Part shown: one piece after another, positions 1 to 7,823 of the stretch | Layout of the letters: each line of letters opens with the position of its first letter | How positions within the stretch are numbered: the stretch's first letter is position 1 | Assembly: GCA_946500425.1 (NCBI GenBank) | Contig: CAMMVQ010000009.1 | Span: 1 to 47,303, forward strand | Direction of reading: 5' to 3' | From: an uncultured Mollicutes bacterium | GTDB lineage: Bacteria > Bacillota_I > Bacilli_A > RF39 > UBA660 | Length of the DNA: 47,303 nt | Notes under the pieces: model-generated | What the model saw: the letters and a program-made list of their open reading frames with translations, nothing else | Told to the model about the DNA's origin: nothing | The model's database searches: none | Position numbers and translations under genes: made by a program

Positions 1-90
1 TTGGAAACCAAAGAAGAAACAACTTCTACAACGGCCTTGGAAACCAAAGAAGAAACAACTTCTACAACGGCCTTGGAAACCAAAGAAGAA
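1..90 (+). repeat. 36-bp in-frame tandem repeat
   Basis: Two identical 36-bp units (1-36 and 37-72) and the first 18 bp of a third (73-90) encode the 12-residue unit ETKEETTSTTAL in the lysozyme linker. The array runs off the window edge, so its copy number is unknown. Perfect identity suggests recent expansion by slippage. Confidence 0.9.
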
Positions 91-831
91 ATATTAGTTA
101 CGGTTCCTTTAAAAAATGGTTTTGTTAATGAAGATAATAAAACTTATTATTACGAAAACGATGTTAAAGTAACTGGACTTAAAATAATTGACGGTGTAAA
201 TCATTATTTTGCTCCTAATGGCACTTATCTTGGAACTAATAACGTAAAGATAATTGACGTAAGTCATCACCAAGGTAAAATTAATTGGGAGGATATAAAA
301 AACAGTGCGGAAATTTATGGTGTTATTATAAGGGCTGGTTATTGGAACACGCTTGATAGAGAGTTTTCTAATAACATAAATGAGGTAAAAAGGTTAAACA
401 TTCCATACGGGATATATTTTTATAGTTATGCCTCTAGCGTTAATGGTGCTAAAATAGAAGGAGAGTTTGCAAGGAAAGTTATAAGTGATTATGATTTAAA
501 TCCTACATTAGGAATTTACTATGACATAGAAAGTTGGAACACCGGTACATCAAGCTCCGATTCCATTTCTAAAAGCATGTATGATGCAATTACGGGTGCT
601 TTTGTAAATAAAGTTAAAGAAGCAGTAGGAGATAAATATAAGGTAAAATTATATTCTGGTAGGTGGTACGCGATGAACAGGTTAGGAAGTGAATCAAAGG
701 CCTTGGTGGACTGGGTGGCTGAATATAATAGTACTTGTAAGTACGATGGAAGTTATTCACTTTGGCAGTACACTTCAAGTGGCAGTGTACCTGGAATAAC
801 CGGTAGGGTAGATATAAGTTATTTAAAATAA
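1..831 (+). CDS. GH25 family lysozyme (muramidase), 5' end cut by window
   Basis: Glycoside hydrolase family 25 enzyme that would cleave the MurNAc-GlcNAc bond of peptidoglycan, probably outside the cell. Numbering from the first base, residues 1-30 are repeats of a 12-residue Thr/Glu-rich unit (ETKEETTSTTAL), residues about 38-77 resemble a Tyr/Gly-rich cell-wall-binding repeat (NKTYYYENDVK), and residues about 82-276 are the GH25 barrel. The barrel has the N-terminal Asp86 in DVSHHQG and the acidic pair Asp175/Glu177 in YYDIE, both family hallmarks. The opening TTG lies inside the repeat, so the true start and any signal peptide are almost certainly upstream of the window. The C-terminus is complete and ends at a hairpin terminator. 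Whether it is a housekeeping autolysin or phage-derived cannot be told here. Confidence 0.88.
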   Translation: METKEETTSTTALETKEETTSTTALETKEEILVTVPLKNGFVNEDNKTYYYENDVKVTGLKIIDGVNHYFAPNGTYLGTNNVKIIDVSHHQGKINWEDIKNSAEIYGVIIRAGYWNTLDREFSNNINEVKRLNIPYGIYFYSYASSVNGAKIEGEFARKVISDYDLNPTLGIYYDIESWNTGTSSSDSISKSMYDAITGAFVNKVKEAVGDKYKVKLYSGRWYAMNRLGSESKALVDWVAEYNSTCKYDGSYSLWQYTSSGSVPGITGRVDISYLK

Positions 832-832
832 A

Positions 833-854
833 AAAAGAGAATAAATTCTCTTTT
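833..854. terminator. bidirectional intrinsic terminator between convergent genes
   Basis: A perfect inverted repeat (833-841 with 846-854, loop TAAA) has A-rich and T-rich flanks, so it works in both directions. It ends the lysozyme transcript and overlaps the stop codon of the minus-strand small gene. Confidence 0.75.
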
Positions 855-1131
855 AGAACCATCTTCTTGGTGGATAAGGATATGGATATGGTCCTGGTGG
901 ATAATAAACGGGTCTGTTATATCCGTATCCTGGTCTCCAAAATGCTGGTGCTAAGGCAGCGCCAGTTACGCCTCCAAGTAAGAACGGAAATACAAAGCCT
1001 CCAGCTAATCTTTCATCGTTATTACCAGTATAATAACTTGCATTTATTGGATAAGTGCTTTGAGTATAGTAGACTTGGTCATTTGTTTGCCTTACTGGGA
1101 CTTGGTTTGTTTGACCGTACATATTATTCAT
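853..1131 (-). CDS. small Pro/Tyr/Gly-rich hypothetical protein, possibly spore-associated
   Basis: Predicted 92-residue protein of no recognised family. The N-terminal third is Asn/Gln/Thr-rich, then comes a hydrophobic Gly/Ala stretch (residues about 46-64, FVFPFLLGGVTGAALAPAFW), and the tail is rich in Tyr, Pro and Arg (PPGPYPYPYPPRRWF). Such composition is common in small spore-coat or cell-surface proteins of Firmicutes, but this is only a resemblance. The start at 1131 is chosen because a GGAAGGTGA Shine-Dalgarno lies seven bases upstream; an ATG further upstream has none. A CATATAATA sequence about 18 bp before the start resembles the -10 element of sporulation sigma factors E or K. 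Confidence 0.65.
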   Translation of the reverse strand: MNNMYGQTNQVPVRQTNDQVYYTQSTYPINASYYTGNNDERLAGGFVFPFLLGGVTGAALAPAFWRPGYGYNRPVYYPPGPYPYPYPPRRWF

Positions 1132-1184
1132 AACTTCACCTTCCTGTTTTATTATATGAAACATCAAGTTTATGGAACCTTTAA

Positions 1185-1213
1185 TTTACAAGAAAATGGT
1201 TAAATGATATAAT
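1185..1213 (+). promoter_or_regulatory. sigma-A-type promoter of the mutL operon
   Basis: TTTACA (1185-1190), a 17-bp spacer and TATAAT (1208-1213) lie just upstream of the gene at 1229. No other promoter is evident before mutL. Confidence 0.75.
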
Positions 1214-1228
1214 GTTTGTGGTGGTAAC

Positions 1229-1837
1229 ATGAAAGCTTATAAGATTTATAAAAGAAGAAATCCTGTAGTTGTAAGAGGATTTTTAAAAACTTTAGCTAAA
1301 GATTATGATAAATATGGTTTTATGAGCGAGGATTTAGGAAAAGAATTAGAGGAATTATTCGATGATGATTACGTTGTTGGAATACATCGAACGGGGCATA
1401 CTATTGTTTCTGACGAGTTCTTAAGTGACGTATTTAATAATGGGTTAATAAATAATGGTGATGCGATGCAGGGCGTTGTATCAGATAATCCGGATATATC
1501 AAAAACGGTTTCGCTTCAAAGTGATTTTTTGCTGATGTACGGACAGATAAAAACTTGTAATGGTTATAAAAACTCACAAGGAGTGTTAATAATAAAGATT
1601 CCTAAATCATACTTGAGGTTAAAAGATGGAGTGGTTAAACCAATTTATTTTCATGAGTATGGCTATAAATTTAGGTTACTTCCGGAGTACGTATATGGTT
1701 ATGTTGGGGTAAATAAAGGTGTGTGTGCTTCAATAATTAGAAATCCAAATTATAAAGACTTTCATGACTATAATGATGATGGTCTTGTATTTGATTCTAG
1801 TGTTTGTGATATAAATGAAAAAGTAAAGGTTAAATAG
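1229..1837 (+). CDS. hypothetical protein, possible ADP-ribosyltransferase-like fold
   Basis: A 202-residue protein of no family I can name. The start has a GTGGTGGTAAC ribosome-binding region. The only suggestive feature is at residues about 50-75: a strand-like VVGIHRTG, then a helix and FNNGLINNG, which resembles the opening His/Arg strand and following Gly-Leu turn of ART/KptA-type folds. The third conserved residue of that superfamily was not identified, so the link is weak. No signal peptide or membrane segment is seen. It ends 10 bp before mutL and shares its promoter, so it is cotranscribed with mutL and miaA; the context gives no clear function. Confidence 0.6.
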   Translation: MKAYKIYKRRNPVVVRGFLKTLAKDYDKYGFMSEDLGKELEELFDDDYVVGIHRTGHTIVSDEFLSDVFNNGLINNGDAMQGVVSDNPDISKTVSLQSDFLLMYGQIKTCNGYKNSQGVLIIKIPKSYLRLKDGVVKPIYFHEYGYKFRLLPEYVYGYVGVNKGVCASIIRNPNYKDFHDYNDDGLVFDSSVCDINEKVKVK

Positions 1838-1847
1838 TGGTGATTAT

Positions 1848-3641
1848 ATGGATAAAATAAAGTTAATGGACGAGGGGCTTGCTAACAAAATAGCAGCTGG
1901 AGAAGTGGTTGAAAAGTGTGTTTCAGTAGTTAAAGAACTAGTTGAAAATAGTGTTGACGCTGGTGCAACAGAAATAAAAATAGAGGTAAAAGAAGCCGGT
2001 ATTAAAATGATTAAGGTAACGGATAATGGTTCTGGAATGTCAAAGCATGACGCACTTTTAGCCTTTGAAAGACACGCAACAAGTAAACTTCTTGATGAAA
2101 CTGATTTATTTAGGATTGCGTCGTTAGGTTTTAGGGGTGAGGCACTACCTTCCATCGCAGCGGTATCGGAAGTGGAACTTAAAACATCAACCGGTGACGT
2201 TGGAACAAAGGTAGTTATAAAAGGCGGTAAACTAATTAAAAACGAGGTTTCAGACGCAAGAAAAGGGACGATAATTACCGTTAATAATTTGTTTTATAAC
2301 ACTCCAGCGAGGTTAAAGTATCTAAATAGTTATTACACCGAACTTGCTAATATATGTGAATACGTAAATAAAATGGCCCTTTCTTATACCGAAATTAAAT
2401 TCACTTTGATAAGTGATGATAAGGTTTTGTTAAATACGGATGGTTCAGGTAACTTACTTAAGGTTATAAAAGAAATATACGGTAGCGATGTTGCTAGAAA
2501 AATGAGACCAATTTCGGTTTTTAATGATGACTATGATGTTGATGGTTTCATATCTTTACCGGAGGTTACCAGGTCATCAAGAAACCATATGGTAACGTTA
2601 GTTAATAAAAGAGTGGTTAAGAACGTAGAATTAAACCGTGCAATAAATGATGCTTATCATACTTATAAGCCCGAAACCAGGTATCCAATCGTAGTTTTAA
2701 ACATTAATACGGATCCTTCTTTGGTTGACGTTAACGTGCACCCATCAAAGTTGGATATTAAGTTTAGTAACTTTGAAGATTTAAAAGAACTTATAAGAAC
2801 CGGAATAAAGCATGTTTTAGATAAAAACCTTTTAATTCCAAAAATAGAACAAAAACCATCCCAAGAAGAAAGACCAAAAGTAAAAGAACAAGTGCTAAAC
2901 CTTGAAAGAGCAAACGTAATTGATGATGTTACCATTGATTATTCTATTTTTGATGAACAAACGTTAGAAGTAAATGAAGACATCTCTAATTATAACGAAG
3001 CTAACGATGATACCATAATAGAAAATGAAGCTAAAAACACTGAAGAAAGTAAGGTGGTTATGCCTGAAATGTACCCTGTTGGTCTTGCTAAGGGAACGTA
3101 TATTATATGTCATAATGAACTAGGTATTTACATGATTGATCAGCATGCCGCAAAAGAAAGAATAAATTATGAAGGCTATTTAAAAGCTTTTGGTAATCCA
3201 AATAATAGCAGCATAAAAATGCTTGTTCCACTTACGCTTGAATTTCCAAGTAATGAGTTTATAATAATTAAAAAGAACATTGGCGTTTTAAAAGACATGA
3301 AGTTTGACATTGAAGAAAACGGGATTAATACTTTTGTTATAAAAGAACATCCAACGTGGCTTAAAACTGGTTATGAAGAGGAGAGCATTAAACGTATTTT
3401 AGAGGTTATAATAGAGCAAGAAAAAAACTTTTCAATTGAAAAGTTTAGGGAGAAAGCCGCAACCATGCTTAGCTGTAAAATGGCGATAAAAGCCAACATG
3501 AACATAAGTATAAAGGAAATGGAGGCTTTAATTGATGATTTAAGAAAATGTAATAATCCTTATACTTGTCCTCACGGAAGACCAACAACCATCTTCTTTA
3601 GTAATTATGAACTTGAAAAGATGTTTAAAAGGGCCATGTGA
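1848..3641 (+). CDS. mutL: DNA mismatch repair protein MutL
   Basis: Couples mismatch recognition by MutS to strand incision. The 597-residue protein has the N-terminal GHKL ATPase with Glu33-Asn34 in ELVENSVDAGA, the DNGSGM nucleotide-binding motif (59-64) and GFRGEALPSI near 93-102. After an acidic linker (about 350-400) the C-terminal dimerisation domain has the metal-binding endonuclease motif DQHAAKERINYE (431-442, matching DQHA-x2-E-x4-E) and a CPHGRP motif near the end. It therefore belongs to the nicking MutL class found in bacteria without MutH. mutS is not next to it in this window. The start follows a GTGGTGATT Shine-Dalgarno. The stop is TGA at 3639-3641, immediately followed by the next gene. 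Confidence 0.97.
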   Translation: MDKIKLMDEGLANKIAAGEVVEKCVSVVKELVENSVDAGATEIKIEVKEAGIKMIKVTDNGSGMSKHDALLAFERHATSKLLDETDLFRIASLGFRGEALPSIAAVSEVELKTSTGDVGTKVVIKGGKLIKNEVSDARKGTIITVNNLFYNTPARLKYLNSYYTELANICEYVNKMALSYTEIKFTLISDDKVLLNTDGSGNLLKVIKEIYGSDVARKMRPISVFNDDYDVDGFISLPEVTRSSRNHMVTLVNKRVVKNVELNRAINDAYHTYKPETRYPIVVLNINTDPSLVDVNVHPSKLDIKFSNFEDLKELIRTGIKHVLDKNLLIPKIEQKPSQEERPKVKEQVLNLERANVIDDVTIDYSIFDEQTLEVNEDISNYNEANDDTIIENEAKNTEESKVVMPEMYPVGLAKGTYIICHNELGIYMIDQHAAKERINYEGYLKAFGNPNNSSIKMLVPLTLEFPSNEFIIIKKNIGVLKDMKFDIEENGINTFVIKEHPTWLKTGYEEESIKRILEVIIEQEKNFSIEKFREKAATMLSCKMAIKANMNISIKEMEALIDDLRKCNNPYTCPHGRPTTIFFSNYELEKMFKRAM

Positions 3642-3645
3642 TATT

Positions 3646-4332
3646 TTGAGTAGCAATTTATTTTTATCAAGTGATACTTTAAGAATGTTAAAACCAGTAT
3701 CAAATAATTCTAGTGGCTTTTCCGGAAAATGTTTTTGGTATGGTGATAACGTTATTAAGGTGTTTGACGGAATGATACCAAGTAAAATAAAAAGACATAT
3801 TTCAAAACAAATAAAATTAGATTCTAAAGTTTTTATGTATCCTAGAAAGAGACTATATGTTTATGGTGATTTTAAAATTAAGTATAAAGGATATTTAAAG
3901 AAAAGTGCGCCGGGTTATGATTTACCAGAAATCATTTCAAAAGTAAAAAACGGAACGTTTGACATTCCTTTTGAAAGGTTATTATCGGTTTACTATGATT
4001 ATTTCCTTCTTTACTTATTAAAAGAAGAGGTGTTAGTATCCGATGTTAAGATGGAACATATCTTTGTTGATGATAGTATTTATTTAATCGATACTGACCT
4101 ATACGAACATTCATTGTCTTTTATGAGTGACTTAGAAAAAAAGAACCATAATTTATTTGAAATTAATAGTTCTTTATATAGATTTTTTTATCAGTTAAAT
4201 CCAAATACTCGAAGATATACAAATACGGATTTTTACAAGGAAGAATATTTATATAATTTTATTAAAGATATATCTAAAGACTCTAACGGAATGATAAAGA
4301 CTTTGAGCGATTTTTATCATGAAAGAAGATAA
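3646..4332 (+). CDS. protein-kinase-like hypothetical protein
   Basis: A 228-residue protein without a clear family but with the order of motifs of a small kinase or aminoglycoside-phosphotransferase fold. There is a Gly-rich turn followed by a Lys strand (SGFSGKCFWYG then VIKVFD, residues about 23-41), and later LVSDVKMEHIFVDD followed by YLIDTD, which look like a catalytic loop (D-x-K-x-x-H/N) and a metal-binding DxD. Whether it is active is unknown. I chose TTG 3646, four bases after the mutL stop with AAAAGGG upstream; an ATG at 3607 inside mutL is in frame but has no ribosome-binding site. The 3' end overlaps the region encoding the miaA ribosome-binding site, so translation of mutL, this gene and miaA is probably coupled. 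Confidence 0.7.
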   Translation: MSSNLFLSSDTLRMLKPVSNNSSGFSGKCFWYGDNVIKVFDGMIPSKIKRHISKQIKLDSKVFMYPRKRLYVYGDFKIKYKGYLKKSAPGYDLPEIISKVKNGTFDIPFERLLSVYYDYFLLYLLKEEVLVSDVKMEHIFVDDSIYLIDTDLYEHSLSFMSDLEKKNHNLFEINSSLYRFFYQLNPNTRRYTNTDFYKEEYLYNFIKDISKDSNGMIKTLSDFYHERR

Positions 4333-4345
4333 GGGTGGTGTTATT

Positions 4346-5212
4346 TTGATTGTTGTAATAGTAGGTCCTACCGGAGTAGGTAAAACTAAGCTTTCAATTG
4401 AGCTTGCTAAACGTTATAACGCTGATGTAATAAGTGCTGATAGCATGCAAATATATAAGGAAATGGACGTTGGAACCGCTAAAGTTACCAAAGAAGAAAT
4501 GAAGGGTATACCCCATCATTTAATAGATTTTAAGAACGTAAGTGATGATTACTCGGTTTATGACTATCAAAAAGACGCAAGAAAAATTCTTAATGATTTG
4601 ATAAGCAAAAATAAAAACGTAATTATCGTAGGGGGCACTGGATTGTACTTAAAAGTTTTGCTTTATGATTATGATTTTAAAGAAAGCTTAAATAAAAAAG
4701 ACTTTACTAGTTACACTAATAAAGAATTATATGACATGGTAAGAAAAATAGATAGTAAAAGTAAAATACACGTTAATAACAGGCAAAGACTAGAAAGTTT
4801 TCTAAATAACCATGATACAGAAATCAGTAGTAACGGAAATAAACTTCTTTATGACGCGATAATAATTGGACTTACCAGGCCAAGAAGTGAGCTTTATGAG
4901 GTGATTAATAACCGGGTTGATTTAATGTTTGATCAAGGATTATTAGAAGAAGCAAAAAAATTATATGACAATTATAATGATACTAAGGCCTTTAAGACGG
5001 CTATTGCGTACAAAGAGTTAGCCTTGTTTTTTGAGGGTAAGATAACGCTTTTTGAGGCTAAAGAATTAATAAAGAAAAGAAGCCGTAACTACGCTAAAAG
5101 ACAGTATACGTGGTTTAATAACCAAATGAACGTAAAATGGTTTGACGTAAACGTAAGTGATTTTAATAAAACGATTGATGAGATTATAAGTTTTATAGAT
5201 AAAAAGGAGTGA
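4346..5212 (+). CDS. miaA: tRNA dimethylallyltransferase MiaA
   Basis: Transfers a dimethylallyl group to N6 of A37 in tRNAs that read codons beginning with U. From the TTG start the P-loop GPTGVGKT is at residues 7-14. SADSMQIYKEMDVGTAK, IVGGTGLYL and the C-terminal RQYTWFNNQ motif follow, all typical of the family, and the 288-residue length is normal. TTG 4346 is preferred to ATG 4319 because AAGGGTGGTG lies five bases before it and the protein then begins right at the P-loop strand. The gene sits at the end of the mutL operon, a common mutL-miaA pairing. It is separated by 4 bp from the next small gene. Confidence 0.95.
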   Translation: MIVVIVGPTGVGKTKLSIELAKRYNADVISADSMQIYKEMDVGTAKVTKEEMKGIPHHLIDFKNVSDDYSVYDYQKDARKILNDLISKNKNVIIVGGTGLYLKVLLYDYDFKESLNKKDFTSYTNKELYDMVRKIDSKSKIHVNNRQRLESFLNNHDTEISSNGNKLLYDAIIIGLTRPRSELYEVINNRVDLMFDQGLLEEAKKLYDNYNDTKAFKTAIAYKELALFFEGKITLFEAKELIKKRSRNYAKRQYTWFNNQMNVKWFDVNVSDFNKTIDEIISFIDKKE

Positions 5213-5216
5213 TAAA

Positions 5217-5399
5217 ATGGCTAAGAAGAAAGTGGGAAGACCAAGTAAAATTGATAATGATACGATGAGAGAAGTTAACGTATGGTTCGTATTTATAATT
5301 GTTATTTTGTTTGTTCTTTTATCAATGACGATAATTACGATTGTTAATCCAAACGTAATAGAAAACATAAAGGCGAGTATTATTAATTTATTTAAATAG
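5217..5399 (+). CDS. small single-pass membrane protein with basic N-terminus
   Basis: A 60-residue protein with a strong AAGGAGTG ribosome-binding site. The N-terminal KKKVGRPSK contains the GRP core of an AT-hook and is followed by a hydrophobic helix at residues about 23-43 (WFVFIIVILFVLLSMTIITI) and a short amphipathic tail. It lies 4 bp after miaA and is the last gene of the operon, directly followed by a terminator. Function unknown. The GRP motif could be chance in a positive-inside N-terminus. Confidence 0.75.
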   Translation: MAKKKVGRPSKIDNDTMREVNVWFVFIIVILFVLLSMTIITIVNPNVIENIKASIINLFK

Positions 5400-5427
5400 G
5401 CCCAATTAAAATTGGACCTTTTATTTT
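5399..5427. terminator. intrinsic terminator between convergent transcripts
   Basis: Stem 5399-5406 with 5411-5418 (one mismatch, loop TAAA) followed by TTTTATTTT. It closes the mutL operon and lies at the 3' end of the minus-strand gene. Confidence 0.8.
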
Positions 5428-6350
5428 GCTTCTATATATATATTCTTATCAAATTCATGTTCGTTTTTAGATAAGTTTTCTAAGGTGGTAGTTGGAATTA
5501 AAAAATAATCATGACTAAGACTTTGTGTCCCGTCATAAGTTATTGGATCATCCCAGGTTAGGTCAAGATGTAACCATTTGCCATCGACGTAAGCTAAGTT
5601 CCATACGTGGGTATCAGATGAAATGCGGTAATTTTTAACGCCCATTTTTTCTAGGAATAGCTGCATTGCATCAGTGTAACCACTGCATATTCCAACGCCT
5701 TCTATCAATACTCCGTAAGCACTACTTGAGTTTATGTCGGTGTTTCCGGTTACGTTATCAGTGTCGTACTTGGTATTGTTGATAATATAATCATGAAAGG
5801 TTTTAATGTTTTCCGTTAAGCTTTTGTTTTCATCATAATTTTCTTCATATATTTTATCTACGGTTTCGTTTATTTTCTTTATTTGTTCATCGGTGTACCT
5901 TGCTTTCTTTTTTAAGGTCACCTTACCCGCAGACGTAAAGGTGGTATTAACCCGGTCAAAAGTATTATAAGGATGAACAAAATTACTTATGTCGGTTAAA
6001 TACGTGTTGTTTTCAACCATTTCTTTCATGTCATCAGTACAAGTTAAGTAATCTGGATCACATTTTACCATGTACTCACCCCAACCAGCATCCAAAAAGG
6101 TATAAATAGCGTTTTTGGCGTCTTCCTTACTTTTTATTGTTGTGTCCGTATTTATTTTAACGTATTCATAATTTTCATTCTTTCGGTACTCGTTATCAGT
6201 TAGATTCTGCTTTATATCTGGCTGTAAATATTTTGTATAAACGTATTCAAGCTTGTTTGCTATTAAATAAAAGTTATCATATATTAAGTATCCTAATATT
6301 ACTATTACAACTACCGTAACCGCTATTTTTATTAACTTTTTTAAGTTCAT
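5421..6350 (-). CDS. membrane-anchored transglutaminase-like protein
   Basis: A 309-residue protein with an N-terminal transmembrane anchor (residues about 8-26) and an extracytoplasmic transglutaminase-core domain. The papain-like triad is readable: Cys in GVGICSGYTDA, His in DTHVWNLAYV and Asp in HLDLTWDDP. Secreted members act as proteases or cross-linking enzymes on cell-surface proteins; the substrate here is unknown. Two Cys pairs in the middle (CDPDYLTC and the active-site Cys) are present. The start codon overlaps no other gene and is preceded by GGTGATAAG. It is transcribed after rpsT on the same strand, but the rpsT terminator lies between them. Confidence 0.85.
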   Translation of the reverse strand: MNLKKLIKIAVTVVVIVILGYLIYDNFYLIANKLEYVYTKYLQPDIKQNLTDNEYRKNENYEYVKINTDTTIKSKEDAKNAIYTFLDAGWGEYMVKCDPDYLTCTDDMKEMVENNTYLTDISNFVHPYNTFDRVNTTFTSAGKVTLKKKARYTDEQIKKINETVDKIYEENYDENKSLTENIKTFHDYIINNTKYDTDNVTGNTDINSSSAYGVLIEGVGICSGYTDAMQLFLEKMGVKNYRISSDTHVWNLAYVDGKWLHLDLTWDDPITYDGTQSLSHDYFLIPTTTLENLSKNEHEFDKNIYIEAK

Positions 6351-6382
6351 CTTATCACCAGTTTAATTATACCAATAAAGTA

Positions 6383-6407
6383 TAAAAAAAAGAAGTAAAA
6401 TTACTTC
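6383..6407 (-). terminator. rpsT intrinsic terminator
   Basis: On the minus strand GAAGTAA/TTACTTC (6401-6407 with 6392-6398) is followed by a run of T (6383-6391). The hairpin overlaps the rpsT stop codon. Confidence 0.8.
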
Positions 6408-6643
6408 GTTTCGTTTACTTTTTTAGCTAATCTTGATTTTTCACGTGCTGCTTTGTTTTTTGTTATAATTCCTTGATTACAAGCTTTATCAATTCTTTTG
6501 TTAGCAATGTTTAAGTTTTCTAAAGTAGCATTTTTTTCTACTTTTTTAATTGCTGTTTTCATGCTTCCCTTTTTTAAAATGTTAGCATCATGTTTTGCGC
6601 TGGTAACTTTAACTCTTTTTTTAGCACTTTTAATATTTGGCAT
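6401..6643 (-). CDS. rpsT: 30S ribosomal protein S20
   Basis: Binds 16S rRNA in the small subunit. The 80-residue, Lys/Arg/Ala-rich protein begins MPNIKSAKKRV, the usual S20 N-terminus, and ends KSRLAKKVNETK. Two ATG codons stand in tandem (6646 and 6643). The inner one is chosen because it is seven bases from AGGAGG and gives the normal M-P-N start. rpsT next to gpr, here divergent, matches the Bacillus chromosomal neighbourhood. Confidence 0.96.
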   Translation of the reverse strand: MPNIKSAKKRVKVTSAKHDANILKKGSMKTAIKKVEKNATLENLNIANKRIDKACNQGIITKNKAAREKSRLAKKVNETK

Positions 6644-6749
6644 CATTTCACCTCCTGGCGTACATAACTTCTATAAGTTTAACAAAAAAAATATAAAAAA
6701 TCAATAATAAATACTATTTTTGGTAAAAATAACAATAGGTGATACAAAC

Positions 6750-7760
6750 ATGCATAAAATAGATTTAAAAAAATACGAAATAAGAACCGACATGGCGATA
6801 GATTTGGCCGAAAAAAACAAGGAAACGTTTAATCCGGAGACAATGGAGGAAAACGGTGTTAAAACTTCGTGGCTAACCTTAGATGATAATAATCCAATAG
6901 GAAAAAAAGCTGGTACTTATTTAACCATTGAATTTGATGACGTAACCGATGATGACGCCAAGAAAAACGTTTCTAATATTTTTAGCAGAGAACTCTCAAA
7001 AATGCTTGGTTTGGTCGGATTTAATCACGCGGTAAAAACCTTGGTCGTTGGGCTGGGCAACGAGCGCTCAACTCCTGATGCTTTAGGTCCTTTAGTTTCT
7101 AATAAGATAATTGTTACCAAACATTTTTTTGATATGAAGGTAAACGTAGATGAAAAGTTTTCGAACGTATCTGCGATTTATCCCGGAGTTACTGGTACAA
7201 CTGGTATTGAAACGAGTGATTTAATCACGGGAATAGTAAAAGAAACCAAACCCGACTTAGTAATCGTGGTTGATGCGCTTGCCTCTAGCTCGATTTCTAG
7301 GGTTAATAGAAGTGTGCAGGTTTCTAATACCGGAATTTATCCCGGAAGCGGAATTGGTAACCGAAGAAAAGAAATTTCAAAAGATACTCTTGGTGTTCCG
7401 GTGGTCGCAATCGGCGTGCCAACCGTTGTTGATGCCGCGGTAATAGTGTGCGACACAATAAATTATATGTCAAAAAATTACGCATATAATAAAATGGTAA
7501 AAGATAAAAAAAGCTCAAAATTAATAACCAAACCAATTAATTATCTCAATAAAGAAGTTACCGCTAGCAAGGAAGATAAAAAAACTCTATTAGGATTGGT
7601 TGGTACCTTAAGCGAAGAAGAACTAATTAATTTAACGTATGAAGTTCTAACTCCCATTGGCTATAATCTTATGGTAACGCCAAAGGAAGTAGACTTTATG
7701 ATGGAAAAACTATCAGACGTAATAAGTTACGGAATAAACCACTGTCTTCATAACATTTAA
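6750..7760 (+). CDS. gpr: germination protease (GPR endopeptidase)
   Basis: Aspartic-type endopeptidase that degrades small acid-soluble spore proteins early in germination. It is made as a zymogen in the forespore. The 336-residue protein has the propeptide region IRTDMAIDLAEK near residues 12-23, the Asp-bearing STPDALGP and VVDALAS motifs that supply the two catalytic aspartates of the family, and GVTGTTGIETSD and GIYPGSGIGN motifs. ATG 6750 with AGGTGAT upstream is preferred to an in-frame TTG at 6720. It precedes spoIIP as in Bacillus. A sigma-G promoter would be expected, but I could not find a convincing one. Its presence is strong evidence that the organism forms spores. Confidence 0.95.
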   Translation: MHKIDLKKYEIRTDMAIDLAEKNKETFNPETMEENGVKTSWLTLDDNNPIGKKAGTYLTIEFDDVTDDDAKKNVSNIFSRELSKMLGLVGFNHAVKTLVVGLGNERSTPDALGPLVSNKIIVTKHFFDMKVNVDEKFSNVSAIYPGVTGTTGIETSDLITGIVKETKPDLVIVVDALASSSISRVNRSVQVSNTGIYPGSGIGNRRKEISKDTLGVPVVAIGVPTVVDAAVIVCDTINYMSKNYAYNKMVKDKKSSKLITKPINYLNKEVTASKEDKKTLLGLVGTLSEEELINLTYEVLTPIGYNLMVTPKEVDFMMEKLSDVISYGINHCLHNI

Positions 7761-7823
7761 AGTTATAATTTATTCGACAATAATAACATTAAAAATGTGT
7801 TAAGTTTCATGTGGGTGATTAAA

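Noticed and set aside
3607-3645. Upstream ATG start of the kinase-like gene inside mutL
   Set aside because: No ribosome-binding site precedes it, and the residues it adds are just a frame-shifted reading of the mutL end. TTG 3646 fits better, though this is not certain.
6644-6749. Sigma-G promoter for gpr
   Set aside because: CAATAATA resembles a -10, but spacing to any GHATR-like -35 is not right. Not reported as a feature.
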